Source: Candidatus Bathyarchaeia archaeon
GTDB lineage: Archaea; Thermoproteota; Bathyarchaeia; Bathyarchaeales; Bathycorpusculaceae
Reading direction: 5' to 3'
Length of the DNA stretch: 64,000 bases
NCBI GenBank assembly: GCA_041447175.1
Contig: CP166960.1
Coordinates: 62,001-126,000 of the forward strand
In this document: piece after piece, positions 44,119-52,488 of the stretch
Layout: every line of letters starts with the position of its first letter
Position numbering within the stretch: position 1 is the first letter of the stretch
Notes under the pieces: generated by a model
Seen by the model: the letters and a program-made list of their open reading frames with translations, nothing else
Database searches by the model: none
What the model was told of the DNA's origin: nothing
Program-made: the position numbers and the translations under genes

Positions 44119-45767
44119 GTTGTTTCCTCCAGAATGCGTTTGCAGAAAACTGCTGTTTCTTCTTTGGTCATCCAGCCTTTCTTTTCAATTTCGTCTAATC
44201 CTTCGTTAAGGATCTGTGCGTAGTCGTCAAGGTCAGCAAGGTTGCTGTCTTGACAAACCTCGTTAAGCTTGAGTTTGAAGTCTGCTTCTGTCTGTATTTT
44301 TCCTATAACCCACGTGTTTAGGGTTTCGTGGAATTTTTTGTTTGCAGGGCGTGTGAAGCTTTTTAGTTTTGGTTCGGGGTTACGGGAAAGCATGTTTTTG
44401 AGTTCCTTGATTACCCCTATGTTTCCTTCGAGTATGGCTGTGGGCGAGAGTATGTTGTATCTTTCTTGTTCATTTTTGGTGTACTTAATTAGGTACACAG
44501 GAACTTGGGCAAAAATGGGTTCGTCGAGGTCTTCCAGTTGCCATTCTGCTTCCACTTGGCTTCTGAGGGCATTACCGCTGTTTTTGAGGTCTTCGATTTT
44601 GTTTTCTAAGCTAGAAATTAATGCTGCCGATTGATTGGTGATTTCTTGAGTCTGTTTCTGTTTCTCTCTTATTTTGTTGGTGTATAAGTTGTTAAGTTGG
44701 ATAAGCTTTTTTTCTTCTTGGGCTATGGCGTTTTGGTATTCGTCGTGTTTCTGCTTGATTTTGCTTTCGCCGTCTCTTTTTGTCTGTTCAATTTCGTTGG
44801 AGATTGTTTTGATTTCTTTTTTTGCGTTTTCGACTTCGCGTTCACACTTCTTTAACGCAAAAACCACGACTGATGACTTTGAGGCTTTCTTGTCCTTTTT
44901 GGCGATATTCGCTTTCTTTTGAGCAGCCTCTTTTTTTTGCTCTGCTGCTTGGAGTTTCCGCATGTGCCTTTCATGCTTCTTTTCCAGTGCCGCCATCTTT
45001 CTTTCTAAGCTTCTTTGAAGAACAGCGGTGGCTTTTTCTTCTTTTTGGGTTAATTTTTTGACTGTTTTATCAACTGCCGGTTTGAGAGATGTGGTTTCTT
45101 GTTCCAGTTTTTCTTTGAGCTTCTCGTTTTCGTTTGCAGAGGCACTGGTTTGAAATTCCAGTTCTGCTTTCAATTGTGCGATGGCATATTTTAGCCCTTT
45201 TGCATGAGCCTGCATGGTTCTTAAGCAGTTTAGGTATGCTGTGCTGGTTTCTTTGGCTTTTTGTTCGTCTATTTCTAAGGGAATGGTTGAGTTTTCTTGC
45301 TGTTTCTGGTCACGCAGCCTGCCAATTTTGAAGTATTGGGGTAGATAGCTTATGATTTCGGGGTCGTTGATGACTGCAGGAAATGCTTGATTGTTGGGGG
45401 CGGTGAATTCTTTGCTTCCGTTGACATGTTGGTTTAGTGTTTCCAAAAGTTTTTGGGGATTGGGCGAGTTTTTTTTGAGGTCTTCAATTAGAAGTGCGGT
45501 TTTGGTTGGTTCTTGGAACGTGAATTTGTGTTCCAAAATGTTTAATCCGTTCACGAATATGCAGGTGTTGCCTGTGGGGAGAATCCAGAGTGGATAGTAA
45601 ACTTTGGCGATAAACGTGGTTTGTTCGGGGTCTCTTAACAAGTTTGGTTTTTTCCGTTCAGACTCTGCCATACAAACTACGCATGCAATCTCGGCTTGGT
45701 AGGAAACGTCCTCGTTTGGGTCTGGCGTTTGGGTGATAAATGGGAGCGCCAAGGTTTTTGTGCTCAT
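44115..45767 (-). CDS. Large coiled-coil protein, partner of the AAA+ ATPase
   Basis: The 550-residue protein has a globular N-terminal domain (about 1-190), including FIAKVYYPLWILPTGNTCIF, then about 200 residues of Glu/Lys/Gln-rich coiled coil (about 190-390), and a globular C-terminal domain (about 400-550) with FAQVPVYLIKYTKNEQERYN. No signal peptide or membrane helix. ATG 45767 follows a G-rich stretch. It precedes the ATPase gene by a 4-nt overlap. The combination suggests a complex remodelled by ATP hydrolysis. No family is recognised. Confidence 0.65.
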   Translation of the reverse strand: MSTKTLALPFITQTPDPNEDVSYQAEIACVVCMAESERKKPNLLRDPEQTTFIAKVYYPLWILPTGNTCIFVNGLNILEHKFTFQEPTKTALLIEDLKKNSPNPQKLLETLNQHVNGSKEFTAPNNQAFPAVINDPEIISYLPQYFKIGRLRDQKQQENSTIPLEIDEQKAKETSTAYLNCLRTMQAHAKGLKYAIAQLKAELEFQTSASANENEKLKEKLEQETTSLKPAVDKTVKKLTQKEEKATAVLQRSLERKMAALEKKHERHMRKLQAAEQKKEAAQKKANIAKKDKKASKSSVVVFALKKCEREVENAKKEIKTISNEIEQTKRDGESKIKQKHDEYQNAIAQEEKKLIQLNNLYTNKIREKQKQTQEITNQSAALISSLENKIEDLKNSGNALRSQVEAEWQLEDLDEPIFAQVPVYLIKYTKNEQERYNILSPTAILEGNIGVIKELKNMLSRNPEPKLKSFTRPANKKFHETLNTWVIGKIQTEADFKLKLNEVCQDSNLADLDDYAQILNEGLDEIEKKGWMTKEETAVFCKRILEETT

Positions 45768-46131
45768 GTCTTTTCCCCCGTTTTAGGCTTATAGCATTGA
45801 ATCAGGACTTCTGTTGCTTGTGGCAAGGTTTGTGTGCCCCAATTCGTATTATAGAGTGGACGTTTTGTTTTTATTTGTTCTTCTTTTACTGGGGTCGTTT
45901 TCGCGTTGGTTTAGACTTGTTGAGCTTTAGTGGCGGTTTTTGCATAGCCCCTCTCTGTTTGCGGACTCAAGTGTAGCGGTGTTTCTGTGCTGTTTTTTTG
46001 TCTATATGCCTCTTTGGGCATTCATGGTTGAGTTCAGAGGCATGCCTGCATAACTGAATTGTAGTTTCGTGATGTTTTTGGTTTAAACGCTTTTATTTTA
46101 AGGGTGTCTATTTTTAGTTGAGGAATTTGTT
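45768..46131. other. Intergenic stretch with divergent promoters
   Basis: No ORF or RNA gene was seen. A TATA-like CTTTTATTTTAAG near 46090 lies about 40 nt before the GTG of the next gene. Confidence 0.4.
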
Positions 46132-46782
46132 GTGGACTCTGATTTACTTGATAAGCTTGCCCAGAAAACAATAACTAAGCAGCAACTTTGCCAGGCGGTG
46201 GCAGAAAATTTTGAGTTACTTCCGCAGCTTGTTAAGGGGGTTTCTTCGCCGAAAGCCTCAATCAGGTACGGATGCAGCAGTGTTCTGGTGGATTTATCTG
46301 CCCAGTATCCCAAGAAACTTTACCCCTGCCTGGATATCTTCATTGGGCTTTTGGACAGCAAATACCGCATCCTCACGTGGAACGCCACCGTAGCAATTGC
46401 TAACCTCTGCTGCGTGGATGTGAACCAAAAATTCGACGCTGTTTTTTGTAAATACTTTAATCTCATTAATAGTGGATACCTCATCACTGCAGCTAATGTT
46501 GTTGCTAACGCAGGCAAAATTGCGTTAGCCAAGCCTCATTTTATGCCTCAAATCACAAACGAACTTCTAAAAATTGATGCGCTGCCGACAACGCCACATT
46601 TAACTGACGAGTGCAAGAGAGTTCTGGCGGAACACGCAATTGCCTCGTTTGACATGTTTTTTGGCGGGCTAGATGCTGCGCAAAAGCAGATGGTTCTGGG
46701 TTTTGTTGCGGGGCATCAGGATAGTTCAAGAAAAACTTTGGGCTGCAAGGCTTCTGTCTTTCTCCAACGTTGGGGTGCATAG
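46132..46782 (+). CDS. HEAT/ARM-like helical repeat protein
   Basis: The 216-residue all-helical protein has repeats of about 35-40 residues (SPKASIRYGCSSVLVDLSAQYPKKLYPCLDIFIGLLDSKYRILTWNATVAIANL) typical of HEAT repeats, which bind other proteins. GTG start at 46132. Cytoplasmic; partner unknown. Confidence 0.7.
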   Translation: MDSDLLDKLAQKTITKQQLCQAVAENFELLPQLVKGVSSPKASIRYGCSSVLVDLSAQYPKKLYPCLDIFIGLLDSKYRILTWNATVAIANLCCVDVNQKFDAVFCKYFNLINSGYLITAANVVANAGKIALAKPHFMPQITNELLKIDALPTTPHLTDECKRVLAEHAIASFDMFFGGLDAAQKQMVLGFVAGHQDSSRKTLGCKASVFLQRWGA

Positions 46783-46872
46783 TTTTGAACTTCAAACATC
46801 AGACGCCTTTTTCGGCGACTGTTTTTTGAATTTCAAAAACAGTAATATATATGAACTTAGAATTCAATTAAC

Positions 46873-47370
46873 ATGCTAATGACTCAACCTGAGGCAGATA
46901 AAACCCGCAGCATAAAAAACGCCCTCTTGGTAGCCGCAGGCACAATATGTGTGTGCCTAGGCGCCATCGGCATAGTCCTACCTATCCTGCCTACCACCCC
47001 GTTTCTCCTACTCGCCGCCGCCTGCTACCTACGCGGCTCCGAACGCATGTATCACTGGCTTCTAACCAACCGCTGGTTTGGAACCTACATCAAAAACTAC
47101 CACGAAGGCAAAGGCATGTCTGCCCGAGGCAAAATCTTCACCCTCACCCTGCTCTGGGTCACCATCCTCTACTCAGCGTTGTTTGTGGTCAATTCTTGGA
47201 TTATTCAGGTAGTCCTCTTCTGCGTATGCATCGGCGTAACAGCACACCTGCTGAAAATCCCTACATACCGAGAAACCAAAACGTTAACCGCTTCAAACAA
47301 CCACGAAATAATGAACCTTAAAAAGAAAAAGACAAAAAGGTCTAAAGAGGCTTCCAAACGCAACTTATAG
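46873..47370 (+). CDS. DUF454 (YbaN-like) inner-membrane protein
   Basis: The family pattern is visible: GTICVCLGAIGIVLPILPTTPFLLLAAACYLRGSERMYHWLLTNRWFGTYIKNY, followed by further hydrophobic segments and a basic tail. Two to three membrane helices. Function of the family is unknown. Convergent with the ferredoxin gene of the reductase operon, ends overlapping by 29 nt. Confidence 0.85.
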   Translation: MLMTQPEADKTRSIKNALLVAAGTICVCLGAIGIVLPILPTTPFLLLAAACYLRGSERMYHWLLTNRWFGTYIKNYHEGKGMSARGKIFTLTLLWVTILYSALFVVNSWIIQVVLFCVCIGVTAHLLKIPTYRETKTLTASNNHEIMNLKKKKTKRSKEASKRNL

Positions 47371-47629
47371 CACCTTGGCTGCATGCCAAAACGCACGGTG
47401 TCTGGTTATCTTGAGGTCGGCATTGGGCGCAGGTGTAGCGGATTTTTTTCCGATGCTCTTCAGAGACGGCGGCGACGGTTTTGTCCTCCAAGTCGATGAA
47501 TTCAGTGACCAATTCCAGCGCCTTTTGTGGGCATGCTTCCACGCATTTTTGGCATCCGCTGCATTTGTCAGAGTCAATGATGATGAAGTATTCGCCTGAG
47601 CCGTCAATGTAGCCATAATGCGTAATCAC
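47342..47629 (-). CDS. 4Fe-4S ferredoxin of the Bcr-type operon
   Basis: The 95-residue protein has one classical C-x2-C-x2-C-x3-C-P cluster (CSGCQKCVEACP). A second cysteine set (CAQCRPQDNQTPCVLACSQG) has an inserted loop, C-x2-C-x8-C-x3-C. Its GTG start at 47629 follows GAGGCGG, which overlaps the end of the activator gene. It most likely feeds electrons into the activator ATPases of the same operon. Confidence 0.88.
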   Translation of the reverse strand: MITHYGYIDGSGEYFIIIDSDKCSGCQKCVEACPQKALELVTEFIDLEDKTVAAVSEEHRKKIRYTCAQCRPQDNQTPCVLACSQGAISCVWKPL

Positions 47630-47639
47630 ATGTGCCGCC

Positions 47640-48545
47640 TCAGTTGCCCTGCGCCTTCACGTACAAAGCTTTGCCCAGTAACGCCGCGCCCATGGCTCCA
47701 GCCAACATCGGGTCTAACTCTCCTTCCCGCCAGTTCGGCGACGGCAACGTCTTAACCCCCAAAATGTTTTCAATCCTCGAAACAATGCCCATGTTCTTGG
47801 ATTGTCCACCTGTAACCACAAGCTCCTTCTCAAGACCCACACGGCTAATGAGGTTAGCCATACGCACCGCCATCGCCCGCGTGTATGCCGCCAGCACTTT
47901 TTCGCGGGACCAGCCCTTGCGCAACAACCCAACCGCTTCGGTTTTGGCGTATGCCACACAGGTGCAGCTAACGGGTTCGGGTTCCTCATCCAGCGACAAA
48001 GAAACCTTACCGATTTCTTCAATAGGTATCTTAAGCAGGTCTGCAAAGACCTCCATGCCCCTGCCTGTGCCTGCGGCACACTTGTCATTCATCAGAAATG
48101 AGGTAACTCTGCCTGTTTGGTCGCAGTGGATTGCTTTGATGTCTTGTCCACCTACATCAAGGATGGTTCGGACGCTTGGACCCCAAATGTAGTTAGCGCC
48201 TTTGGCGTGGCAGGCAATTTCGGTGATGGCTTTATTTGCCATTGGAACGTTGACTCGCCCGTAGCCAGTGCCGACGGTGTATTTGATGTCGTTTTGGGTT
48301 AGGTCCGTGTCCTTGAGCACCATGTTCATGACTTTTTTGGCGCTGTCGGGGCTGTTGGAGCCCGTTCGCGTGACTGCCCACGCGTAGATTTGGCCGTCAA
48401 TCATAATCGCCGCTTTAGAACCCACCGAGCCCACATCCACACCTGCTGTGATAACGTCTTTGTGGTCCCAGCTTTTGTCAGAGCAGACCCTGCGGTATTC
48501 TTCCCAACGCCAGAACTCTTTTGTGTCTTTGGTTGGTTCGGTCAT
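47640..48545 (-). CDS. BcrA/BadF/HgdC-family activator ATPase 1
   Basis: This family couples ATP hydrolysis to electron transfer into benzoyl-CoA reductases and 2-hydroxyacyl-CoA dehydratases. The 301-residue protein shows the ASKHA fold: AGVDVGSVGSKAAIM (phosphate 1), LDVGGQDIKAI (phosphate 2) and VVTGGQSKN (adenosine). The subunit-bridging [4Fe-4S] cysteines are in NDKCAAGTGRGME and SCTCVAYAKTEA. ATG 48545 overlaps the stop of the second activator gene (ATGA). Together the two form a likely heterodimer. Confidence 0.92.
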   Translation of the reverse strand: MTEPTKDTKEFWRWEEYRRVCSDKSWDHKDVITAGVDVGSVGSKAAIMIDGQIYAWAVTRTGSNSPDSAKKVMNMVLKDTDLTQNDIKYTVGTGYGRVNVPMANKAITEIACHAKGANYIWGPSVRTILDVGGQDIKAIHCDQTGRVTSFLMNDKCAAGTGRGMEVFADLLKIPIEEIGKVSLSLDEEPEPVSCTCVAYAKTEAVGLLRKGWSREKVLAAYTRAMAVRMANLISRVGLEKELVVTGGQSKNMGIVSRIENILGVKTLPSPNWREGELDPMLAGAMGAALLGKALYVKAQGN

Positions 48546-49330
48546 TTTGATGCACCCTTGGCTCGGCTTGTCGCCGTAAGCGCAGCGCCTAACGCACCCA
48601 CAAACTCGGGGTATTCAGGCACTAGAATTTCTAGTCCAAGCTTCCTTTTTAGTGATGCGATGAACCCCACATCTTTGGCTACTCCGCCAACAAGTGCAAC
48701 GTCAGGGTTAATCCCCAACCTGTGCACCATCGAGGAGATGCGGTCAGCCATCGCGTCGAAAACGGCGCGTGCAATTTCAGGTTTAGACTCCTGCCGGTGG
48801 ATGAGTGAGACCACGTCGGATTCGCCGAAGATGACGCAGCTTGCATTAATGGGGCTGGCGCGCTCCGCCTTCAAGCTTAACGGACCCATTTCCTCCATCT
48901 TAACTTCAAGTGCTCTTGCCATGGCTTCAATGAAGGTTCCTGCGCCAGCTGCACATCGCTCGTTAACTACAAAGTCCATCATGATGCCGCGTTCGTCGCA
49001 TTTGACTGCGCGTGCTTCCTCAGCGCCAACATCCACCACCGTTCTTGCGGTGGGAATCAGAAAGACTCCTGCGCGGGCGTCGGCGCCCATCATGCTTACT
49101 GTGCCGTTTGAGTATGGTGCCATGTCCATGCCTGAACCTGTTGATAGGACTAAGCTGACTTCTTCTCTGGCGACTTTCGCGGCGTCTAAGGCTTGGACAA
49201 AAACTTCCTCAGCAGCTTTGGTAGGTTCGAAACCTGAAAAGCCCTTTGCTCTCGCCACAACTTGCCTGTCTTTGAGGACAACAACCTTGACGGTCTGGAT
49301 ACCCATGTCAATTCCAACAGTTGTAACCAT
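48542..49330 (-). CDS. BcrD/HgdC-family activator ATPase 2
   Basis: A 262-residue paralogue of activator 1: VGIDMGIQTVKVVVLKD (phosphate 1), VVDVGAEEARAVKCDE (phosphate 2; the usual GGQD is GAEE here), VNERCAAGAGTFIEA and INASCVIFGESD with the cluster cysteines, VALVGGVAKD. The GGQ to GAE change at the phosphate loop sets it apart from its partner and may mean one site is not active. It lies 11 nt after the BcrB-like gene. Confidence 0.9.
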   Translation of the reverse strand: MVTTVGIDMGIQTVKVVVLKDRQVVARAKGFSGFEPTKAAEEVFVQALDAAKVAREEVSLVLSTGSGMDMAPYSNGTVSMMGADARAGVFLIPTARTVVDVGAEEARAVKCDERGIMMDFVVNERCAAGAGTFIEAMARALEVKMEEMGPLSLKAERASPINASCVIFGESDVVSLIHRQESKPEIARAVFDAMADRISSMVHRLGINPDVALVGGVAKDVGFIASLKRKLGLEILVPEYPEFVGALGAALTATSRAKGASK

Positions 49331-49341
49331 AGTCGTCGCCT

Positions 49342-50673
49342 CTAAAAGTCCACCCTTGCAGACAACATTTCAAGGAATGCTTCAACTCGTGTTTTCATTT
49401 GTCCAACATCTTCTCTGGTATATTCTGTGTCTAAATAGTAGACTGGGATGTCAACTTTGTCTAGCGCCTTTTTTACGCGAGAGTACTCCATGGCGTAGAG
49501 CATGCAGCCGCGGATGACATAGTAGATGACGCCCTGCGCTTTGGTATCTTTGACTTTGTTTAGTAGCCAGTTGACGCGGTCTTCGTTTCCGTCTTTGCTG
49601 GTAAAGCATGGGCAGGTGGAAGCCATCAGGTACCGTTCGGCTATGCCGTTAATCATGTCATCCATTGTCCATTCGTCGATGCCTACGGGGTCGTAGAGGA
49701 CGCGGTCGCTACTACATAACTCGTCACCCACAAGTATCCCCTGCGGAGTCGCCTCCTCAATCAGCGTGGGCAACTTCCAGTTATCAGGCCAAAACATCGG
49801 CGTTCCCGTCACAATAACCCGCGGGGTATCAGGCGGACAAGCCCACTCATTCTTCTCTGCACGTTTCTCCAGCTCGTCACAGAGCGCCTCAGTCTTTTTC
49901 GTCCAACGTTTAATATCGTCCCACATACTCATCTGGTTAACCAGCATTGCGTCCCTGCCCATGATGACAGGGTTGCCTTTGCGCAGGTCCTGTAGCCGAC
50001 GAAACGCTTTGGTGGCTTTCTGCATGGTTTCGATGGCTTCTTTAAGTTTTTTGGGCGTGATTTTGTTTCCCGTGAGTTTTTCAATTTGGGTTTTGATGGC
50101 TTTGATTTCTTCCTTCCATAAGTGCAGAGACTGCGCGCTGTCTTTGACGCGGGGTGGGGTCATTATCCACATTTGTTTGGCGTCGCTAAGGATTTCGCTT
50201 AGCTTGGTTTGGCCGTCACAGGTTAAGGTGCTTATGACGGCGTCGCTTAGCTCCAAGTAGGGTGAGAGGTCAATCATTTTTGCGCCGATGGTGGAGCGGA
50301 TAACAGGGCAGACCTCCACGGGCACGATGCGGTCTCCCAATTTGGAGGTGTCATACCAGCCTGAGTTCACTCGGACGGGAATGGCGTCGGCGGCTAAAAT
50401 CAGTTCGATGGGAGCAAACACACAGAGATACCCGATGACTTTTCTACCTTGAGCTTTGGCTTCTTGGATTTCTTTTTGGCGCATTCCAAAAAAGTTTGAA
50501 ACTTCATCAAAGTACTGCATGGCTGCGGGGCGGTTAGGGTCGGTTTTCTTCATCCGCTCAATGTTGTCTGCCATGATTCTCTCTGAAGCTGCTTTCACGG
50601 AGGCGTTTAGCTCCTCAACTTCTTTTTGAGGCATGTCCGGCAGGTACTTTTTTTCTGCACTTTGGCTTTTCAT
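49342..50673 (-). CDS. BcrB/HgdB-family reductase or dehydratase subunit
   Basis: The family holds 4Fe-4S or double-cubane clusters and reduces aromatic or acyl-CoA substrates or dehydrates 2-hydroxyacyl-CoA. The 443-residue protein has GYLCVFAPIELILAADAIPVRV (Cys84), VEVCPVIRST (Cys122), STLTCDGQTKL (Cys152), and later MASTCPCF and IRGCMLYA (Cys354, Cys356, Cys390). The FCY-type pattern and C-terminal layout match BcrB/HgdB. Only one such subunit is encoded; known BCR enzymes use a B/C pair. The homodimeric double-cubane cluster proteins are a possible model. Substrate unknown. Confidence 0.88.
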   Translation of the reverse strand: MKSQSAEKKYLPDMPQKEVEELNASVKAASERIMADNIERMKKTDPNRPAAMQYFDEVSNFFGMRQKEIQEAKAQGRKVIGYLCVFAPIELILAADAIPVRVNSGWYDTSKLGDRIVPVEVCPVIRSTIGAKMIDLSPYLELSDAVISTLTCDGQTKLSEILSDAKQMWIMTPPRVKDSAQSLHLWKEEIKAIKTQIEKLTGNKITPKKLKEAIETMQKATKAFRRLQDLRKGNPVIMGRDAMLVNQMSMWDDIKRWTKKTEALCDELEKRAEKNEWACPPDTPRVIVTGTPMFWPDNWKLPTLIEEATPQGILVGDELCSSDRVLYDPVGIDEWTMDDMINGIAERYLMASTCPCFTSKDGNEDRVNWLLNKVKDTKAQGVIYYVIRGCMLYAMEYSRVKKALDKVDIPVYYLDTEYTREDVGQMKTRVEAFLEMLSARVDF

Positions 50674-50699
50674 CTTTCTTTCTCCTATTAAGGGTGTGA

Positions 50700-51683
50700 C
50701 TATTCGATGTTTGAAGGTTCCAACCAGTTACGAGAGTGGAATACGGTTTTTCCACCCAGATTCACTTTGAGGCAGTCCTCGTAGGGACACATCTCCACGC
50801 AACGCATGCAGTTAAGGCACATGGAGGTTTTGATGTCGCCGCCCTTCTGCTCATACACCTCAGTGACTTGGACGGGGCAGACGCGTTTGCATATGCCGCA
50901 TTTGGTGCATTTCTCTTCGGTCTTGTTGATGTGAAGCACGGGTGCCCATTTGAAGGCTTTGAAGCGGTTTGCGGCGGCAAGGGTTATGCCGGTGGGGCAG
51001 AAGCGGCACCAGAACCGTCGATACATGAAGGTGCTCACCAAAGTTAACCCGATAAAGATGTAGATGAGCACGGATGTGACGACGGGGATGTTGATGTAGT
51101 ACACTATATCTCGGGTGTAGGGGTAACTGAAGCTCCAGTCAACAAAGCCGAGATTTGCCAAGGCACCTGTCCAAGGCACAATAAGCGGCTCAAGCGGACT
51201 CAAAAACAGGTTGAGAGAGTGGTAGGGACCCCGCAAAAACAGAAATTGGATTTGTGATGCAGGCGTGATGGTTAAAGCGCCCACCAGAAGCGGTGAAACC
51301 AAAATGGCGGCGGCGATGACGTATCGGAGCCTGTTGAGGGCGCCGTTGACTCGGTCGCTAAGCGTCCAGTAACGTATCCCCAGCTTTTTCCTAAGCATGG
51401 CAATGAGGTCCATGTAGAAACCGAAGGGGCATACCCAGCCGCAGAAAAACCTGCCACTGAAAAGGGTGACTGCAAAAATCACCAAAAAGAACGCCACCAG
51501 CCACAACGCCATGGTGAACGAGATGAATATGCCCACCAAAGAAACCACCTGAATGAACAGGCGGAGGTAGCTAAGTTTTCGGGTGCGGTCTTTTTTCCAG
51601 ATTGTTATGATTAATACGCCTGCAAGTGCTAGACCTATAGCAACTATAGCTGCGAATATGGTCCCCAGTAGTGCTTCGTACAT
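50700..51683 (-). CDS. NapH-like membrane iron-sulfur protein 1
   Basis: The 327-residue protein has several membrane helices and the NapH/MauN motifs SGRFFCGWVCPFGFYMD and RFWCRFCPTG. Two 4Fe-4S clusters follow: CTKCGICKRVCP and CLNCMRCVEMCP, then a C-terminal RNWLEP. These proteins move electrons between the quinone pool or a membrane donor and soluble carriers. It lies 26 nt before the BcrB-like gene. It is a paralogue of the product of 52489-53460. Confidence 0.9.
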   Translation of the reverse strand: MYEALLGTIFAAIVAIGLALAGVLIITIWKKDRTRKLSYLRLFIQVVSLVGIFISFTMALWLVAFFLVIFAVTLFSGRFFCGWVCPFGFYMDLIAMLRKKLGIRYWTLSDRVNGALNRLRYVIAAAILVSPLLVGALTITPASQIQFLFLRGPYHSLNLFLSPLEPLIVPWTGALANLGFVDWSFSYPYTRDIVYYINIPVVTSVLIYIFIGLTLVSTFMYRRFWCRFCPTGITLAAANRFKAFKWAPVLHINKTEEKCTKCGICKRVCPVQVTEVYEQKGGDIKTSMCLNCMRCVEMCPYEDCLKVNLGGKTVFHSRNWLEPSNIE

Positions 51684-51711
51684 CGTATCCAGCCTTTATG
51701 ATGAGTTTCTG

Positions 51712-52407
51712 TTAAATAATTATTGCGTCTAAAAGAGTTATCACGCCCAAAATTATCAAGGCAACAGCGCCCAACCTTGAAATCCACACGCGAAACAGAG
51801 GTGCCTTGTTGAGCAGCCACCCCGTAGCGCCTCCAATTAGGAGAATGGGCGAAAGAGATGTTCCTACTCCAAACAGGACAGCTAAGGCGAAACTGTCAAA
51901 GGGCGAGGCGAACGTTAGCGAGTACGCCAGAAGCGCCATTAACGGCGTGCACAGCACCAACCCTCGGGATAGCCCCAGTGTGTAGGCTCGAATGTCAAAC
52001 CTGCTCCGCAGCTTACCTGAAGTTTCGTTGGGTGTTGCCTTGGCGGTGCAGTTGCTGCATCCTTGCGGTTTTTTCCTCAATAGCAACGTCACGCCGATAC
52101 CGATTGTGATTATGCTAAATGCTGTTGAGGAGTAAGTTTGGAAGGAGGAGAGCAGCGAGTCGTTGACAAGCAGGTTTAAGGCGCCGATGGCTGCCCCGAT
52201 TATGGCGTAGGCGGTTATGCGTCCCAAATTGAACATCACGGTAACTGAGATGCCTTTGCGAAACCCTGCATTTATGCCTGCAATGTAGCTTGCCACGTAG
52301 GGTAGGCAGGTTGAAGTGCAAAAAGCTACACCGTACAGTAATCCGCCAGCTAAGGCGGCTAAGTATGGGTTGGCAACTTCAGGCAGCAACGACATGGGCA
52401 AGGTCAA
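51712..52407 (-). CDS. CcdA/DsbD-like membrane protein
   Basis: Six hydrophobic segments in 231 residues. An N-terminal CTSTCLPYVASYIAG resembles the CxxC/Pro pattern of CcdA/DsbD and SafE-type transporters; a second CSNC lies in the middle loop (about 117-120). These proteins carry reducing equivalents across the membrane. TTG 52407 or ATG 52395 is the start. Membership in the operon suggests a role in keeping the NapH-like or reductase clusters reduced or assembled. Confidence 0.75.
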   Translation of the reverse strand: MTLPMSLLPEVANPYLAALAGGLLYGVAFCTSTCLPYVASYIAGINAGFRKGISVTVMFNLGRITAYAIIGAAIGALNLLVNDSLLSSFQTYSSTAFSIITIGIGVTLLLRKKPQGCSNCTAKATPNETSGKLRSRFDIRAYTLGLSRGLVLCTPLMALLAYSLTFASPFDSFALAVLFGVGTSLSPILLIGGATGWLLNKAPLFRVWISRLGAVALIILGVITLLDAIII

Positions 52408-52488
52408 CTTGGGTTTGAAGCATTAGTCGGAAACTGCTTTTAAAGTTTGCATAAAAACCCGAAATCAGCCCAGCCACCCGAATAGATG

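Noticed and set aside
48390-49517. 375-codon plus-strand frame over the activator ATPase genes
   Set aside because: It is a shadow of two well-supported minus-strand genes with intact motifs.
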